Assembly: GCA_963971285.1 (NCBI GenBank)
Contig: OZ020246.1
Location: 18,211,217 to 18,275,216, forward strand
Reading direction: 5' to 3'
DNA: 64,000 bases
Origin: Astropecten irregularis
Lineage: Eukaryota; Echinodermata; Asteroidea; Paxillosida; Astropectinidae
The notes under the pieces are model-generated. The model saw only the letters and a program-made list of their open reading frames with translations, ran no database searches and was not told the DNA's origin. Within the stretch, counting starts at the first letter, position 1, and every line of letters starts with the position of its first letter. This document shows positions 11,471 through 22,373 of the stretch, piece by piece. The position numbers and the translations under genes were made by a program.

Positions 11471-12934
11471 TTAGAGTTTTGAAGTGGTTGATTCTGAGCT
11501 GTCGGGAAAGTCATATACATAATTCTGCGTCATCCGTCCGATGAAGAATTTGAAGTGGTGGTCCTTGGGGTTGATGGTGGCTTGTACGGCCGGGGTGGAC
11601 TCCATACGTTCCAGGTATGCTGCAAGGCCAGGCATTTTGGACTTGACAGATTCATAGATCTCACCAGAGAATAGAAGGCGCTCGTTGAAGGGCCAGACCA
11701 TGAAGTCAACCATCCTAGGTTCTTGGCCTTGTTTATAAGTGAGAGAAAAACATAAAATAATAATAAGAAAAACTTCAGGCGCAAGAACTTCATAAAGGCT
11801 TCTGCCTTTGATGACCCCTTCCAATGTTAGGTGAGTATTTCAGTTTCCTTCACAGAACAAAATAAATAAAAAAATCAACAAATAAATTCAAGCCCTGATA
11901 ACAGCTTCTTCAGCAAAACCCTGCATAACAGTCTCAATAATGGTCCCATGGACCCTTTCCGCAGATAGGCAGGAAGTGTGCAGTGAAGGTATTATGAGAA
12001 ATGAACTATGGGACAGTTCATGCCAACAAATTTTTAACACAAAATCCTATATAGGCTGGTTATCCTTAAAAGTGTCTATGAGCTTTCTTTTATAAGTGGG
12101 ATGTCTAGCACAACTTCAACACAACCCAGAGAAAAATGGGGTGATTATTACTAACTCTGTCAACAGAGGTCGCTATAACAAGTTGCAAATACTGTAAACT
12201 GATGACTTTTGCACACCATGAGCAATGTTTATGGTAGACTACTTCTCTGAAAAATATTCAAAGCATGCTCCCCGTTCCCAAAAGAGATATTCACTGAGTC
12301 AGGCTGGGAGTCCAAGCCAGGGAATGCAAGCCTAGTTTTCTGGCATTAAGTTGCATTACACTGATCTTACCACCGAAGAAAGGTGTTCCTCTTGCGATGA
12401 GCTCCTTTTCAAATGCCGCAAGACCGTCAAAGACTCTGCCGACTGATTTCTTATCTTGGCCAGCAGAGCTCATAGCAGGGATCATGTATTTCCAAGCCTA
12501 AACACAAATTGATGAATATTAAGAAAATAAATGTTTGCGTTTACTAGTTTAAAACATTACTTTATTCAAGATAGATTATCAGTTACTTTCTAATTCCACC
12601 CTCTGCTTGAAAATGTATTCAAAGACAAAATGGGCAGAGGGGTTTATGAGATGGAGAAGCATCAAGTAACAACAAACAAATAACAACAACCAACAGCTTA
12701 ATCCAACCTACCTTGCCTACGTAGGTTTCTACAACTGTCCTGTCCTTTGCCTTGGCAATGGGGTCCCTTGGGTACAGCGGAGGATCTGGATAAAGCTCCT
12801 CGATCAGCTCGCAGATGACATTGGATTCCGTGATCACGTTGCCATCCACTTCCAGGACAGGGACTCTACCGATGGGATTGCGTTCCACAAGAAACTCTGG
12901 CTTCTTCTTCAGGTTACAATTCACCTCATCATGT
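11471..12934 (-). CDS. GSTO: Omega-class glutathione S-transferase-like gene, last three exons (N-terminal exon not found)
   Basis: Exons: 12712-12934, 12371-12497 and 11471-11727. Junctions are GT-AG, frames agree, and the last exon ends in TAA. The first exon encodes HDEVNCNLKKKPEFLVERNP, then GRVPVLEVDGNVITESNVI, which is the thioredoxin-fold half with the VPVL cis-proline loop and the ES glutathione-binding pair. The second gives AWKYMIPAM ... RGTPFFG. The third gives PRMVDFMVWPFNERL, the hallmark omega-class helical segment (human GSTO1 has SMIDYLIWPWFERL), then the C-terminus. Omega enzymes are cytosolic thioltransferases and dehydroascorbate reductases that use an active-site Cys in an FCPF/FCPY-type motif. 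That motif belongs in an exon upstream of 12934, whose first codon is split, and I found no match up to 22.3 kb. The exon may be divergent or missing, or the copy may be damaged. The recovered part is about 202 residues of an expected 240. Confidence 0.85.
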
Positions 12935-13696
12935 CTGTAAGGAGTAAAAGAGTATGTAGTAAGCAAAAACACATACCATTGCCTAGGTGCTCCAAAAACG
13001 TTTTGGCTAGTACTGTCCTCATTGCTTCATATTAAGCTGAGTTCAGGAAATATTCAGCAGAATATTTTCTGTGGATACAAGGAAGAAAAAATGTACACGT
13101 ACAAGGGCAAAGGTGATACAGTGCATTGGGAGGACAAAATAACTTATAAAACACAGTCTTAGTTCAATCTTCTGCTGATTACACAATCTGTCTACAAACT
13201 GACAGTTTTGTTCCAAGGGGTTTACATGTACATATAATTCCAAGTGGGTCATTCCACTTCATTGGTGTACAACATGTGCCATCATTGGAGCTAGGATGGC
13301 AATCAAGTTGAAGTAGTGGTTCTTCTCAATAGGGTTCCGCGCGCGTGACGTCACATTCAGAAGTTTGGACAAACAAATCGCACGTGGCCCCATTAACTTA
13401 CACGTAAATGTTGTCATGTTTGTCCAAACATCCGGGTAACTATAGCTGTCGATAACAAAGGGCGTATTCTATGAATAGCTCGAGCGCGGAGCCCTATTTC
13501 CAACTCATGAGTCCCCACTTTGAATCTGGAGTTCCTACTTGATGATGTAAGTTTCCCTCAGTAACATTCAAATTATCTGAGGTTTCCTTCAAAAGCCTGT
13601 TTACAGACAAATGTTTTCTATGCCATGGGTTCTCAGCTTGTGCAGTGTTTATAAGTTTTGCCTTTCTAAGATTCCTTGGTTTAATAGCCTATTAAG

Positions 13697-13757
13697 CCTT
13701 GGAGAAAGATCATGCTAGGATCGAAACGGCAGGCCCTCCTAACTCCAAATTTTGAGA
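13697..13757. repeat. GATCCTGCTAGGATCGAAAC-family fragment
   Basis: GAGAAAGATCATGCTAGGAT followed by CGAAACGGCAGGCCCTCCTAAC. The same phrase occurs at 19677-19862, 46328-46446 and 58490-58602, with a short scrap at 57824-57856. Confidence 0.65.
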
Positions 13758-16700
13758 GTTAATCACCTGATTCCCTTTGCGAATAGCACCATGCGCACAC
13801 GCTGAGAAAAGGGTGACAGTCGCATGCTGAACAGTCGTAATAAAGAGCCATCTGTCAATGGTGGTAAGGGATCACCTGAATAAGGAACAAGGATTTAAAG
13901 ACATTGGGTGGATGATCAATAGAATAGAGATTGACTCTGCTAACTATCCAGTGTTCAAGTGAAGATGAAATTGAAAACCACTGCAGCTTCATCTCCCCCA
14001 ACAGCTGAAAATACAGAATAATTTTATAGAGCTCCTGTAGACTCAGTTATACTAGGTGCTGTACTCCCATTTTTAATTTTGGGGTAATTGAGTCCCAACA
14101 TTTTTATAAGGAAGTACAGTGCCCCCGTTATTGGGTCCAACCTGTAGCACGGTGTCCAGGGCTCCGGTTTCTGCATGGATCTACCAGTTTTTCATTGGTG
14201 TTAAACTGTTGAAACTCAGTTTTATTGAGCAAAACAAAGAAAGCCCTTGGCTGTACACAAACAAGGGTGAAAATGGAATTTGCAAACTATTACCGGGTAT
14301 TGTGATAAGATGGGATCCCCAAAATCCATTGATTGTTTTAGATCTCTTAAATAGCTTCTACTCCTCAAAAATGAAACTTTTGACTTTAAGGAAAATGTTC
14401 CTGGGTTCTTTAAAAGCCTAGATTGAAATAAATGTGTGCAACATTTGATCAGGTTGAGTGTAAAAATGCAATTTTCTTATGCGCTTCTTGCAAAAATTTA
14501 TTTGCTTAAAAACAGCCTGACTGATCGAGGCATTTTTGTCTGGTCATGGTTTTATTAGTCTAGTGCTCAGACCTAACAGATCAAGAGTCCTCAAAATGTC
14601 AACGTGGAAATGTAACCAGACTATTCTCGTCTGCGGCCATCCGTGCGGCTGTGAAATATTATATCTTCGTTACCGTTTTTACCCCAAAAAATCAAAGCCC
14701 TGCCCTCTTTCCACAAAATGTACCAAATTTGGCGGAAATCCATTGTTTACTTTTGGATTACGTAATCACTGTATATCTTTAATCAACCGTAGAGGCGCTA
14801 TATATGTAGCCTGTATGACGTCATCGTTTATGTTTTCTAAAAGCCCAAGAACTACTCTATCTTTCACCTTCAGGTTTTATGTGCCCAAATCCTTCCTTTT
14901 TGAGTTATTTTGAGTCAAACTTTAACTTCCGGTAACACCGGAAGTGAAGGTCATCTATTCCTTCCTCCATGTTTATACACAACACTGAATATATTAATTG
15001 TTGAAATTCATGCGGTGAGTAACACATGTCAATATCAAAATCGTAGGTCATGTGTTTCTCAAGTTATAAAGCACCACATTTTTTTCTAAAAACGCGTGTA
15101 ATTTGATACCCGATGAGGTAATCATGACGTCAATCTTCTAAATACAACTTGGCATCCCGACCGAAATTCCCACCAAGTTTCAAAGTCAATATCCGATACT
15201 TTGTAGGCCCATAGAATTAGAAGTCATAACTTAGTCCTGCTGACAAGTTTGGGAAGAAGATTAATGAAAAAGAAAAACCCGAACAATAACAATAGGTGTT
15301 CCGACTGAACCCGAACACCTAAAAACACGCACCAGTTTCGAGGTGTCGATCGGAGACGATCCTGGCCGGACCGACTTGACGAATTACTCCAGACTGTGCC
15401 GTAGGCGTAGCCATGCCGGTGCAAAAGTTCAGTCGGCAGGGTAGAAACACGGGTGAATAGGAACTTAGTCGACCAAAGCTGAAACGTCCAAGTATATGAA
15501 ACACCATTACTGAGCTAGTGACTGACAGAACATCCACGTGGATGTGAAATTCCCTCAAAATTCGTGAATTTCTAAAAAGTACTAGGGGCCTAAGTAATTT
15601 TAAGCAGACCTAAACCGGTAAGGAGGCCTAGTAACAGTGTACATGTACCAGTGTAATGTCGGTCAACAGAGGGCGGGCTCACCGGGCTGCGATTTTTTTT
15701 TCGTACCACACGCATACTGTACTAAACACGAAAAGAATAATTTGACAAAATTTTTGTCAAATTCTTTTCCCATCATAAAAAAAATGAGTGGCCTACTTCG
15801 ATGATACCCCCCCCCCCAAAAAAAACCTTTGTGTAGTAAAATAGTGCAAATATAACAACCAGTCATTTGCTTCATTTTCAAACCAGTATTCAATGGACTT
15901 ATTCACCTTTCATATCGAGCGAAATAACTATTAATTTAACAATTTTAAAGTTGATCTTCCAAGCTATAACATAAGTTACTAAAACATGGATTTTTCTTAT
16001 CACACTTTTATCAGTTGGATTTGAAATCTGTCAATTAGTTTTTCCTCCTTCTAGGTATGACAAATAGAATAGAAAATGGAATATACCAAGATGCACCCAC
16101 ATAGGAAAACATAGCTACCAAAATATGTAACGAAAGTTAGAGTGTAACAAAAATTACCTAAATGTAATGAAAATTACTTTGCCAAACCTAAGCCCTGCAT
16201 GGAACAAAATATCAACATAAAAAATAGAAGGCAGGGTTTAGAGTGGATTTCCCCCTCAATGTAAACAGTTTACTGTACGGTCTTTTAAATTGTAATTTTT
16301 ATTTGGGGATGATTTAGCATAAAGGATAGTTTGAGTGCCTATATTTTTTGGGGCATTTACTCAGGGTATGTTTGTTAACAATTCAACCATTTAAAATCAA
16401 ATCAGCAGATTCAGCACATCTTTCCCAACATATTTGAAAACAAATCTTAAATTTCAAATGTCAGTCTATTCTTTCTTTCAAATGAAAGTAGGCCTAATGC
16501 TTATCAAGCACTAAAAAGCACAAAAAGGTACAGACTTATAAAAAGTGAAAAGTATATGAAATGTCGAGGCAGTTGAGGTTCACACATTGTGTCACACAGA
16601 TCCATTGATTGTACACCATCATTCAAAACTTTCAAAACAACTACACTGAACTAAGGCATTTAAACAACAACAAAAGGCAAAATAAAAGTTCCCCATTAAA

Positions 16701-16913
16701 GGCATTGCATACGTTTGGTAATGACTCTGAAAATTTATGGTAATAAAAACTTACTTGGTGAGAAGTACAGCTGCTTTGGATAGTATAATGCATATTGAGA
16801 AACGTTCAATTCGAAGTACCGCGGTTATGGAAAAATATGTCACTTTTTATCTCCAAAAATTATGAATCTGAGAAGCGTTATGGCCGTAACGCTTCTCAGC
16901 TATTGACTAACTG

Positions 16914-17508
16914 TTAGGCCACATAAAAAAAATTACTTGTTTAGCGTCCCCGCCCGACCTCCGATATGAGCCCGACCTGTATTATTTTTTTATTTTTTAT
17001 TTGTCTCAAAAAAAAATAAATATTGGGGGAAACAATTATTTCTTGTATGTAAAAGCAGTGTGCGCTAATATCTACCGTAATTTTCGGACTAAACATCATG
17101 AAGGCCACCTGGGGTAGAAGCCGCAGCATGCGAAAAATGTACAAATTTTAAGCGGAAGGGACATTTGATAATCAACGTTCCGAAAATTTGTACCGATGTG
17201 GCGGACTGAAGGAATATCAGCCGAGCGCATGACTAGAACTACCGTAACCCGACTTGAGTCAAGTCTACATATACTTTCTCTAGTCTACTGAAATTTCCAA
17301 TGGTCAGATATCTAGCTTGAAAGCTTCTATGCGGGTCTTCAGTATCTTCCTAACATGTTTTCTGACCATGAATACCATGTATCTTTTCTTCCACAGGCAT
17401 GTTGCCATTCTATCCTTAAAATAAAAAATAAAAATAAAAACCTCCCTCCCTACCTAGAAAATTTGGAAGAGGTGGACGCTAAACAATTTTTTTTTTTTAT
17501 GTGGCCTT
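16914..17508. mobile_element. Non-autonomous DNA element with about 33-base terminal inverted repeats
   Basis: The left end AGGCCACATAAAAAAAATTA ... GTTTAGCGTCC is mirrored by GGACGCTAAAC ... TTTTTATGTGGCCT at the right end. About 595 bases, no transposase ORF. The flanks do not show a clear target-site duplication. Confidence 0.7.
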
Positions 17509-17737
17509 ATCTGGCGTGAAATAACCGCTCTAGTTTGTCGCCAAAATCTCACAAACGCTACCACCTTTTGAATTGAAACTTTCACAGGTTAGTTTTATGG
17601 TATATATATACAATTATATTGGTTTGAAACAAACAATAGGCTCAAATTACAAAACGTATGCAATCCCTTTAAAGATACTGATATAGAGATCACAAACATT
17701 AACTGTTTTATGCATATATAACAACACCACTCATTAA

Positions 17738-18057
17738 AGGTAATATCAAACTTCAGTTTTTGTCCAAAAAATACAGATTCATGGGCAAAAAATATCACGG
17801 TAGATACAGTAACAAAAGTACAGTCATCTGTGAAAATTTCAGTCCCACACGATGCCCACTTTTTGAGAAAACAGTGAAAACAGCCACAATATTTCTTAAA
17901 TCTTTTCTTTTTTCTTTTTGATCTTTAAAAAAAATATCTTGAAGTTCAAAAATAATTTTGGTCACTAGATAATACAGCATAAAAGTCAGGCAGAAATTTG
18001 TTTATTACCATCACCATCTTTATACCCAGGCTGTAAGTTATAGGTAAATCTGTGTTA
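17738..18057. repeat. AGGTAGTATCATAC-family MITE, truncated copy
   Basis: Begins after TTAA (17734-17737) with AGGTAATATCAAACTTCAG and runs in the opposite orientation to the 7249 copy (AAATACAGATTCATGGGCAA ...). The far terminus is missing and similarity stops near GGTAAATCTGTG. Confidence 0.65.
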
Positions 18058-19676
18058 CTTGCAATCATTGATCTCCATTATTGTGACAAATCGTGACAAA
18101 TGTTTGTAAATTTTCTGCAAAGTCGCGAATATTTTTGTGACTAGGTAAAGCTTTTTATGGCCTAGTCATGTGCAAACAAATAACATTGCAAACAAACAAA
18201 ATATTTACAATGGCACAAAAACATACATCTACCAACATGTACCACTCCAAGGAAAGAAACTTTCAATACCATTTTTCTTTTTTTCCAAAATTTGTAGTTT
18301 TTTTATATAAAATCATACAAGCATTTTATTGCATCTGACTGAACCTTTGAACAGAATAAGTTTGTGCAGGCTATCCGACAATAAACATGTTTTATATAAA
18401 GGCGGTCCATAACGCTTGATGTAAACGTGAATAATGTAAATGAATAGTATGATTAGTTAATCAATTTGCTGAAGTCCTTAACACTAGCTGAAATTAAATC
18501 AGGAATACAGAGCTAATTATATGAGTGAAACAGTACTGAAGATAATAAATACATTAAAAAAATGAGTATTTTTTAACAAGAACACATTAACATCAACACT
18601 AATTCATACAAAATACGAATGTCACATTTAAAGTTGTCATCATTTAAACGAGCCATTCAGGAATTCTAAAGTAACTGACCTAGCCAAAATATTCCCAAAC
18701 TTTAATTCAAAATGGATTGTAGAGCTCCATTATTCACCTTGCATTACATAAAAAATGTGTGTAATTACGAAGAAGTACAACTATATACATCTAAAGGTTT
18801 AAAATATATATCTATGTGTGTGAAATATATACAGTTTGTATGTAATTTTTAAACAGATACAAAGATAGGGGCTAGGCATGTTTCAAACTGCACATTTGGA
18901 CCATCAATTGGAAATTGTTCTCAGTTCCCGACTGATGAGCAGGCATTTTTTTTTACATGTGGCTGTTTCTGAAATCATCCTTCACTGAAAAATTATGGGA
19001 CCTTAGGGAGACATTCCCATAGGGTTGTGCACTGAACTGTGCAACATCCTCCAAAGCAATGAACTTGAAATTGACACATGTTCCTGTTGAGAGCATTCTC
19101 TATCTTCTATAAAAGTTTGGACATTAAAAATGTTTCTATAAAAGGTACCTTAAACATTAGGTGTCTCCCTAAGGTCGACTTTATTGCAAATCTTGTCTCC
19201 CTAAGGTCCGATCCAGGTGTATAAATCAAAGTACATTAATGTTTACGCTCCCAAACGCTGCATGAATAAAGTGAGTAAAGGAACACTTCTCAAAAACCTA
19301 AAAAGGCATAAACAAAAATTGAGTGTACATAAATACAAGAGATCAATTCTCTATAACAGTCATGGTTTAGGTGTAGTACGTTTACACTACGTACAGGCCA
19401 CTTAAAAACACTAAAAGTAATGAAGTCCATATGGATTGCTTAATCTCTAGTCTTGCATTTGGCTTATATGCAGAGAATTAAAAACTAAGTTTTTGTCAAT
19501 AAATAAATGTTGATCATTACTGCACCTCACCAGGAGCCTCTTAACTAAACCCTGTTTTTGATTTTTCATATTATATACAACTTTATAATCAAGTACTGTC
19601 CACATTTTATACTAGTTATTAAAGAGCTCTTAAATGAGGGCTTAAGATTTATCTTTCAAAATGAAAAAAGCTTGAA

Positions 19677-19862
19677 GGTAGGAGGGCCTGATGCGTTTCG
19701 ATCCTAGCAGGATCTTTATCGCAGATAAAATCGAAATGCCTTTGATAAAGATTCTGCCATAGGATCGAAACTCGTCAGGCCCTCCTAACTCCAAGCATTT
19801 AATACATTTGAGGTCATTATTCTGGCTGATGAGCAGTTTGCAGAAGTGAATTACTTGTATTA
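19677..19862. repeat. GATCCTGCTAGGATCGAAAC-family element, fold-back copy
   Basis: GGAGGGCCTGATGCGTTTCG and, inverted, CGAAACTCGTCAGGCCCTCC flank a short core. The tail GGCTGATGAGCAGTTTGCAG plus TTACTTGTATT is shared with the copies at 46.4 and 58.5 kb. Confidence 0.7.
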
Positions 19863-20329
19863 AAATGAAAAAAAGAAAAATGAAATGAAAAAAATATTTT
19901 CCCTAGACATGACTGACCTGTACATACTTCTCATCAAGAAAAACTACAAATTCTGTCCTATCGATAATATCGTGTTTCAAATTAAGAGGTTTCATAATTT
20001 GATATTTTAAGCATAAATTATTACTCTGTGCACCAACAAAGACGGTGTTCAGGTAACGTCCTTATCACTTCTAAAATACGGTTAACAGTTCTGTAATCTG
20101 AATGGTTGTAATTTGGTGCTGCACATATTAATATGGAAATGTATTAAGTGGCAAAGGCTAGTAATTTCTGCAATAAATTTAATCTATTTTTCCCTGTCAC
20201 AAGGTCAAGGTCATTATTCTCATTCTTCTTTTAAATGTCAAAATATTGGTATAAATCTTGATTTAGCACCTCAAAATATCCATGAAAAGGCCAATAAGCC
20301 TCCACAGCAACAAACTCTGCTCTATGGCC

Positions 20330-20650
20330 CATGTCACATGAGGCAATCTGTACAGGCAACTTGGAGGAAACCAACTACACCGCATGCAAGAGGAAAATCC
20401 TGCTGGTACAAAAGTGATTTTTCTGGCAGATTTTCACTATTCCCAAGGAAATTATATCAAGATTATATTGAAAGATTAAAGTTATTTCTTCTTGGAGATT
20501 GCCTGGAACTGGGGCCGATTTCATAAAGGTAGCTGCGACGCATTGCATAGATGCGGTGAGTCCATAGAGAAAGGATGCATCGTAACTCTGCGACACGTCA
20601 TAACATTTTTGAAATCGGCCCCTGGTTGCCTGTAAATTGCCTCGTGTGAC
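20330..20650. repeat. Fold-back element, CACACAAGGCAA family, copy 1
   Basis: Starts ATGTCACATGAGGCAATCTG and ends with the inverse GCCTGTAAATTGCCTCGTGT. Related copies lie at 40138-40285 (truncated) and 43147-43352. A CGATTTCATAAAG-family fold-back (20512-20622, with GATGCGGTGAGTCCATAGAG) is inserted in it; the same segment occurs at 34969-35116. Confidence 0.7.
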
Positions 20651-21330
20651 ACAGGTCTAAGATTTGAAATCACAATACAAATGGCACAATACTACCCATT
20701 CAATCATTACTGTAGGTATTGTTGATTCCAATGGAAATAGAAGATTAGGCATACTTAATAGTGAAAACGAAAATCGTAATTGTTTGTCTGTTTGTGAAAA
20801 TTGTAATAGTACACAGTTCATTTCAAAGTGGAGTTAGTGATTTTCAGTAGCTGTACAATGTTTGACATTAACTTTGGCAGGTATACTGTACATTTAGGGT
20901 GATATATCTGTCAGTCATCATTTGAAAAGACAAATTGCTCGGAAATGTTTATTTTGGATGGATTTGTTACTGTGAGAACAGTTATGATATCAGCAACGCA
21001 TGGGGGTATTTAAAAAAAGTTCAAAGGACACTTGATGAGCCATTTTAGACCAATTTAAGAGTTGATAATCACACCAAAAGGCCAGTGTGGAGTGACATCA
21101 TTCCACTCACCCACCTTGGAGCAATGAAAACACAGCGGCAAGTTGTATGGTTTTGTTTTATCTTTTTAGTATACAGGATTTCAAAGAAGGATTACTTGTC
21201 TTAGGACAAACTATGAAAAAAATGTTCACTTTTCAATTACTTTAAATTCAGTCAGTTTCCCTTGTGATATTTGATGATTATATTAATTAAAAAGCTGTAT
21301 CCTCTTTGAGTGATCCCCCATGTACCGTTC

Positions 21331-21475
21331 CCATGTTGCAGCATTGCTGCACATATCGATGATATGACAGTGTGCGTGGTTTCATGGCTTTTGACTGCCA
21401 AATGACCAAATATAATTGACTATTGGGGACACCACCAACATAGGGCTGGATAGCTCAGTTGGTAGAGTGCCTTGA
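21331..21475 (+). repeat. tRNA-like SINE, copy 1
   Basis: GTTGCAGCATTGCTGC, then GTGGTTTCATGGCTT, AATTGACTATT and ACACCACCAAC lead into GGCTGGATAGCTCAGTTGGTAGAG, which carries a tRNA D-arm/A-box. The same series, with the same tRNA-like head, occurs at 41808-42020. No B-box is recognisable in this copy. Confidence 0.65.
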
Positions 21476-22015
21476 GAATGAAAGTACCTGGATGTCCTGG
21501 ATATGCTCAGGTTAGTCTCAGATACATTTACTTAGTACCGGTAAATGACGGTTACCAACCAAGACACTATGTATTGTTTGCGACTGGTTCAAGGCAGGGT
21601 TTTGTTCACTTGGCAAAAAAATAATAATTAAAAGTGAATGTTAAGCAGATAAATTGAAATGAGCTCTGTATTCTTATATACTGCTTCTTCGGGGCTCTTA
21701 ACTCATCCTCAACCCAGAGGTACAGTGCTGCCCATTGTATGGGGATTCATCCAGCAATCCTAACAAGCCAATGGCTGAGGCCCGGCAATTGTACACGACC
21801 TCAAATTCACTTTGAGATGCATAAAATAATTGCAAGGCCTCACTGCTGATTGACTCACTGAGGCTCATCAAGCACTTGACCAGGAAGGAGAGGCTCATTC
21901 AAGTCACAAGGTTCATTCTACACTAAACGTGGTAACATCAGTCACATATCAACAGGGCTTAATCAATATGAGATGTGACAGACATTATCGTGTATGGCAT
22001 GGCATGACCCATCTG

Positions 22016-22240
22016 CACCTCACAAGTGGTCATGTATGCATTTTCACAGAGCCTCATATACTAAATGTACAATATCAATGAGGCTCTCCACTGATTTTAA
22101 GTAATAGCTCTTGTTTACTGTACATCACCTCTTGTAGGATGTGTCATGACCAATCTGAACCTCACAAGAGGTCATGTATGAGTTATCACAGAATCTCGTA
22201 CACTAAATGTACAATATCAATGAGGCTCTCCAGTGATCAA
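22016..22240. repeat. Duplicated segment, about 142 bases apart, in the SRCR 3' flank
   Basis: CCTCACAAGTGGTCATGTAT ... ACTAAATGTACAATATCAATGAGGCTCTCC appears twice (near 22018 and 22161), each time preceded by a CATGACC(C/A)ATCTG phrase. Probably a local tandem duplication within the 3' UTR. Confidence 0.6.
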
Positions 22241-22373
22241 GCAACAAGCTCTTGTTCACATCACCATTTGATTGAGCCTCTTAATGCCAGATGATCATAC
22301 ATCAGTGAGGTTGCTCTGTAAACCAAACCCTCATTCAGACAGGGAGGTGTCTCTTCACCAAATCACACCCTCA

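Larger units (their letters stand above)
12935..22373. other. Long non-coding stretch upstream of the GSTO-like gene
   Basis: No recognisable exon on either strand. Contents seen: AT-rich simple sequence, fragments of the GATCCTGCTAGGATCGAAAC family (13697-13757, 19677-19862), a TIR element (16914-17508), a truncated TTAA MITE (17738-18057), a CACACAAGGCAA-family copy (20330-20650) and a tRNA-like SINE (21331-21475). The last few hundred bases are probably 3' UTR of the SRCR gene. Confidence 0.6.

Noticed and set aside
14536..14913. 125-residue ORF, plus strand
   Set aside because: Low-complexity, no domain; part of it (TTTACCCC ... CTGCCCTCTTTC) recurs at 8710-8760, so it is dispersed sequence.
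15224..15558. Possible GSTO N-terminal exon (minus strand, phrase NFCTGMATPTAQSG)
   Set aside because: It has a Cys and a Gln-Ser pair but lacks the FCPF/FCPY-QRTRLVL pattern and a donor in the phase needed to join 12934.
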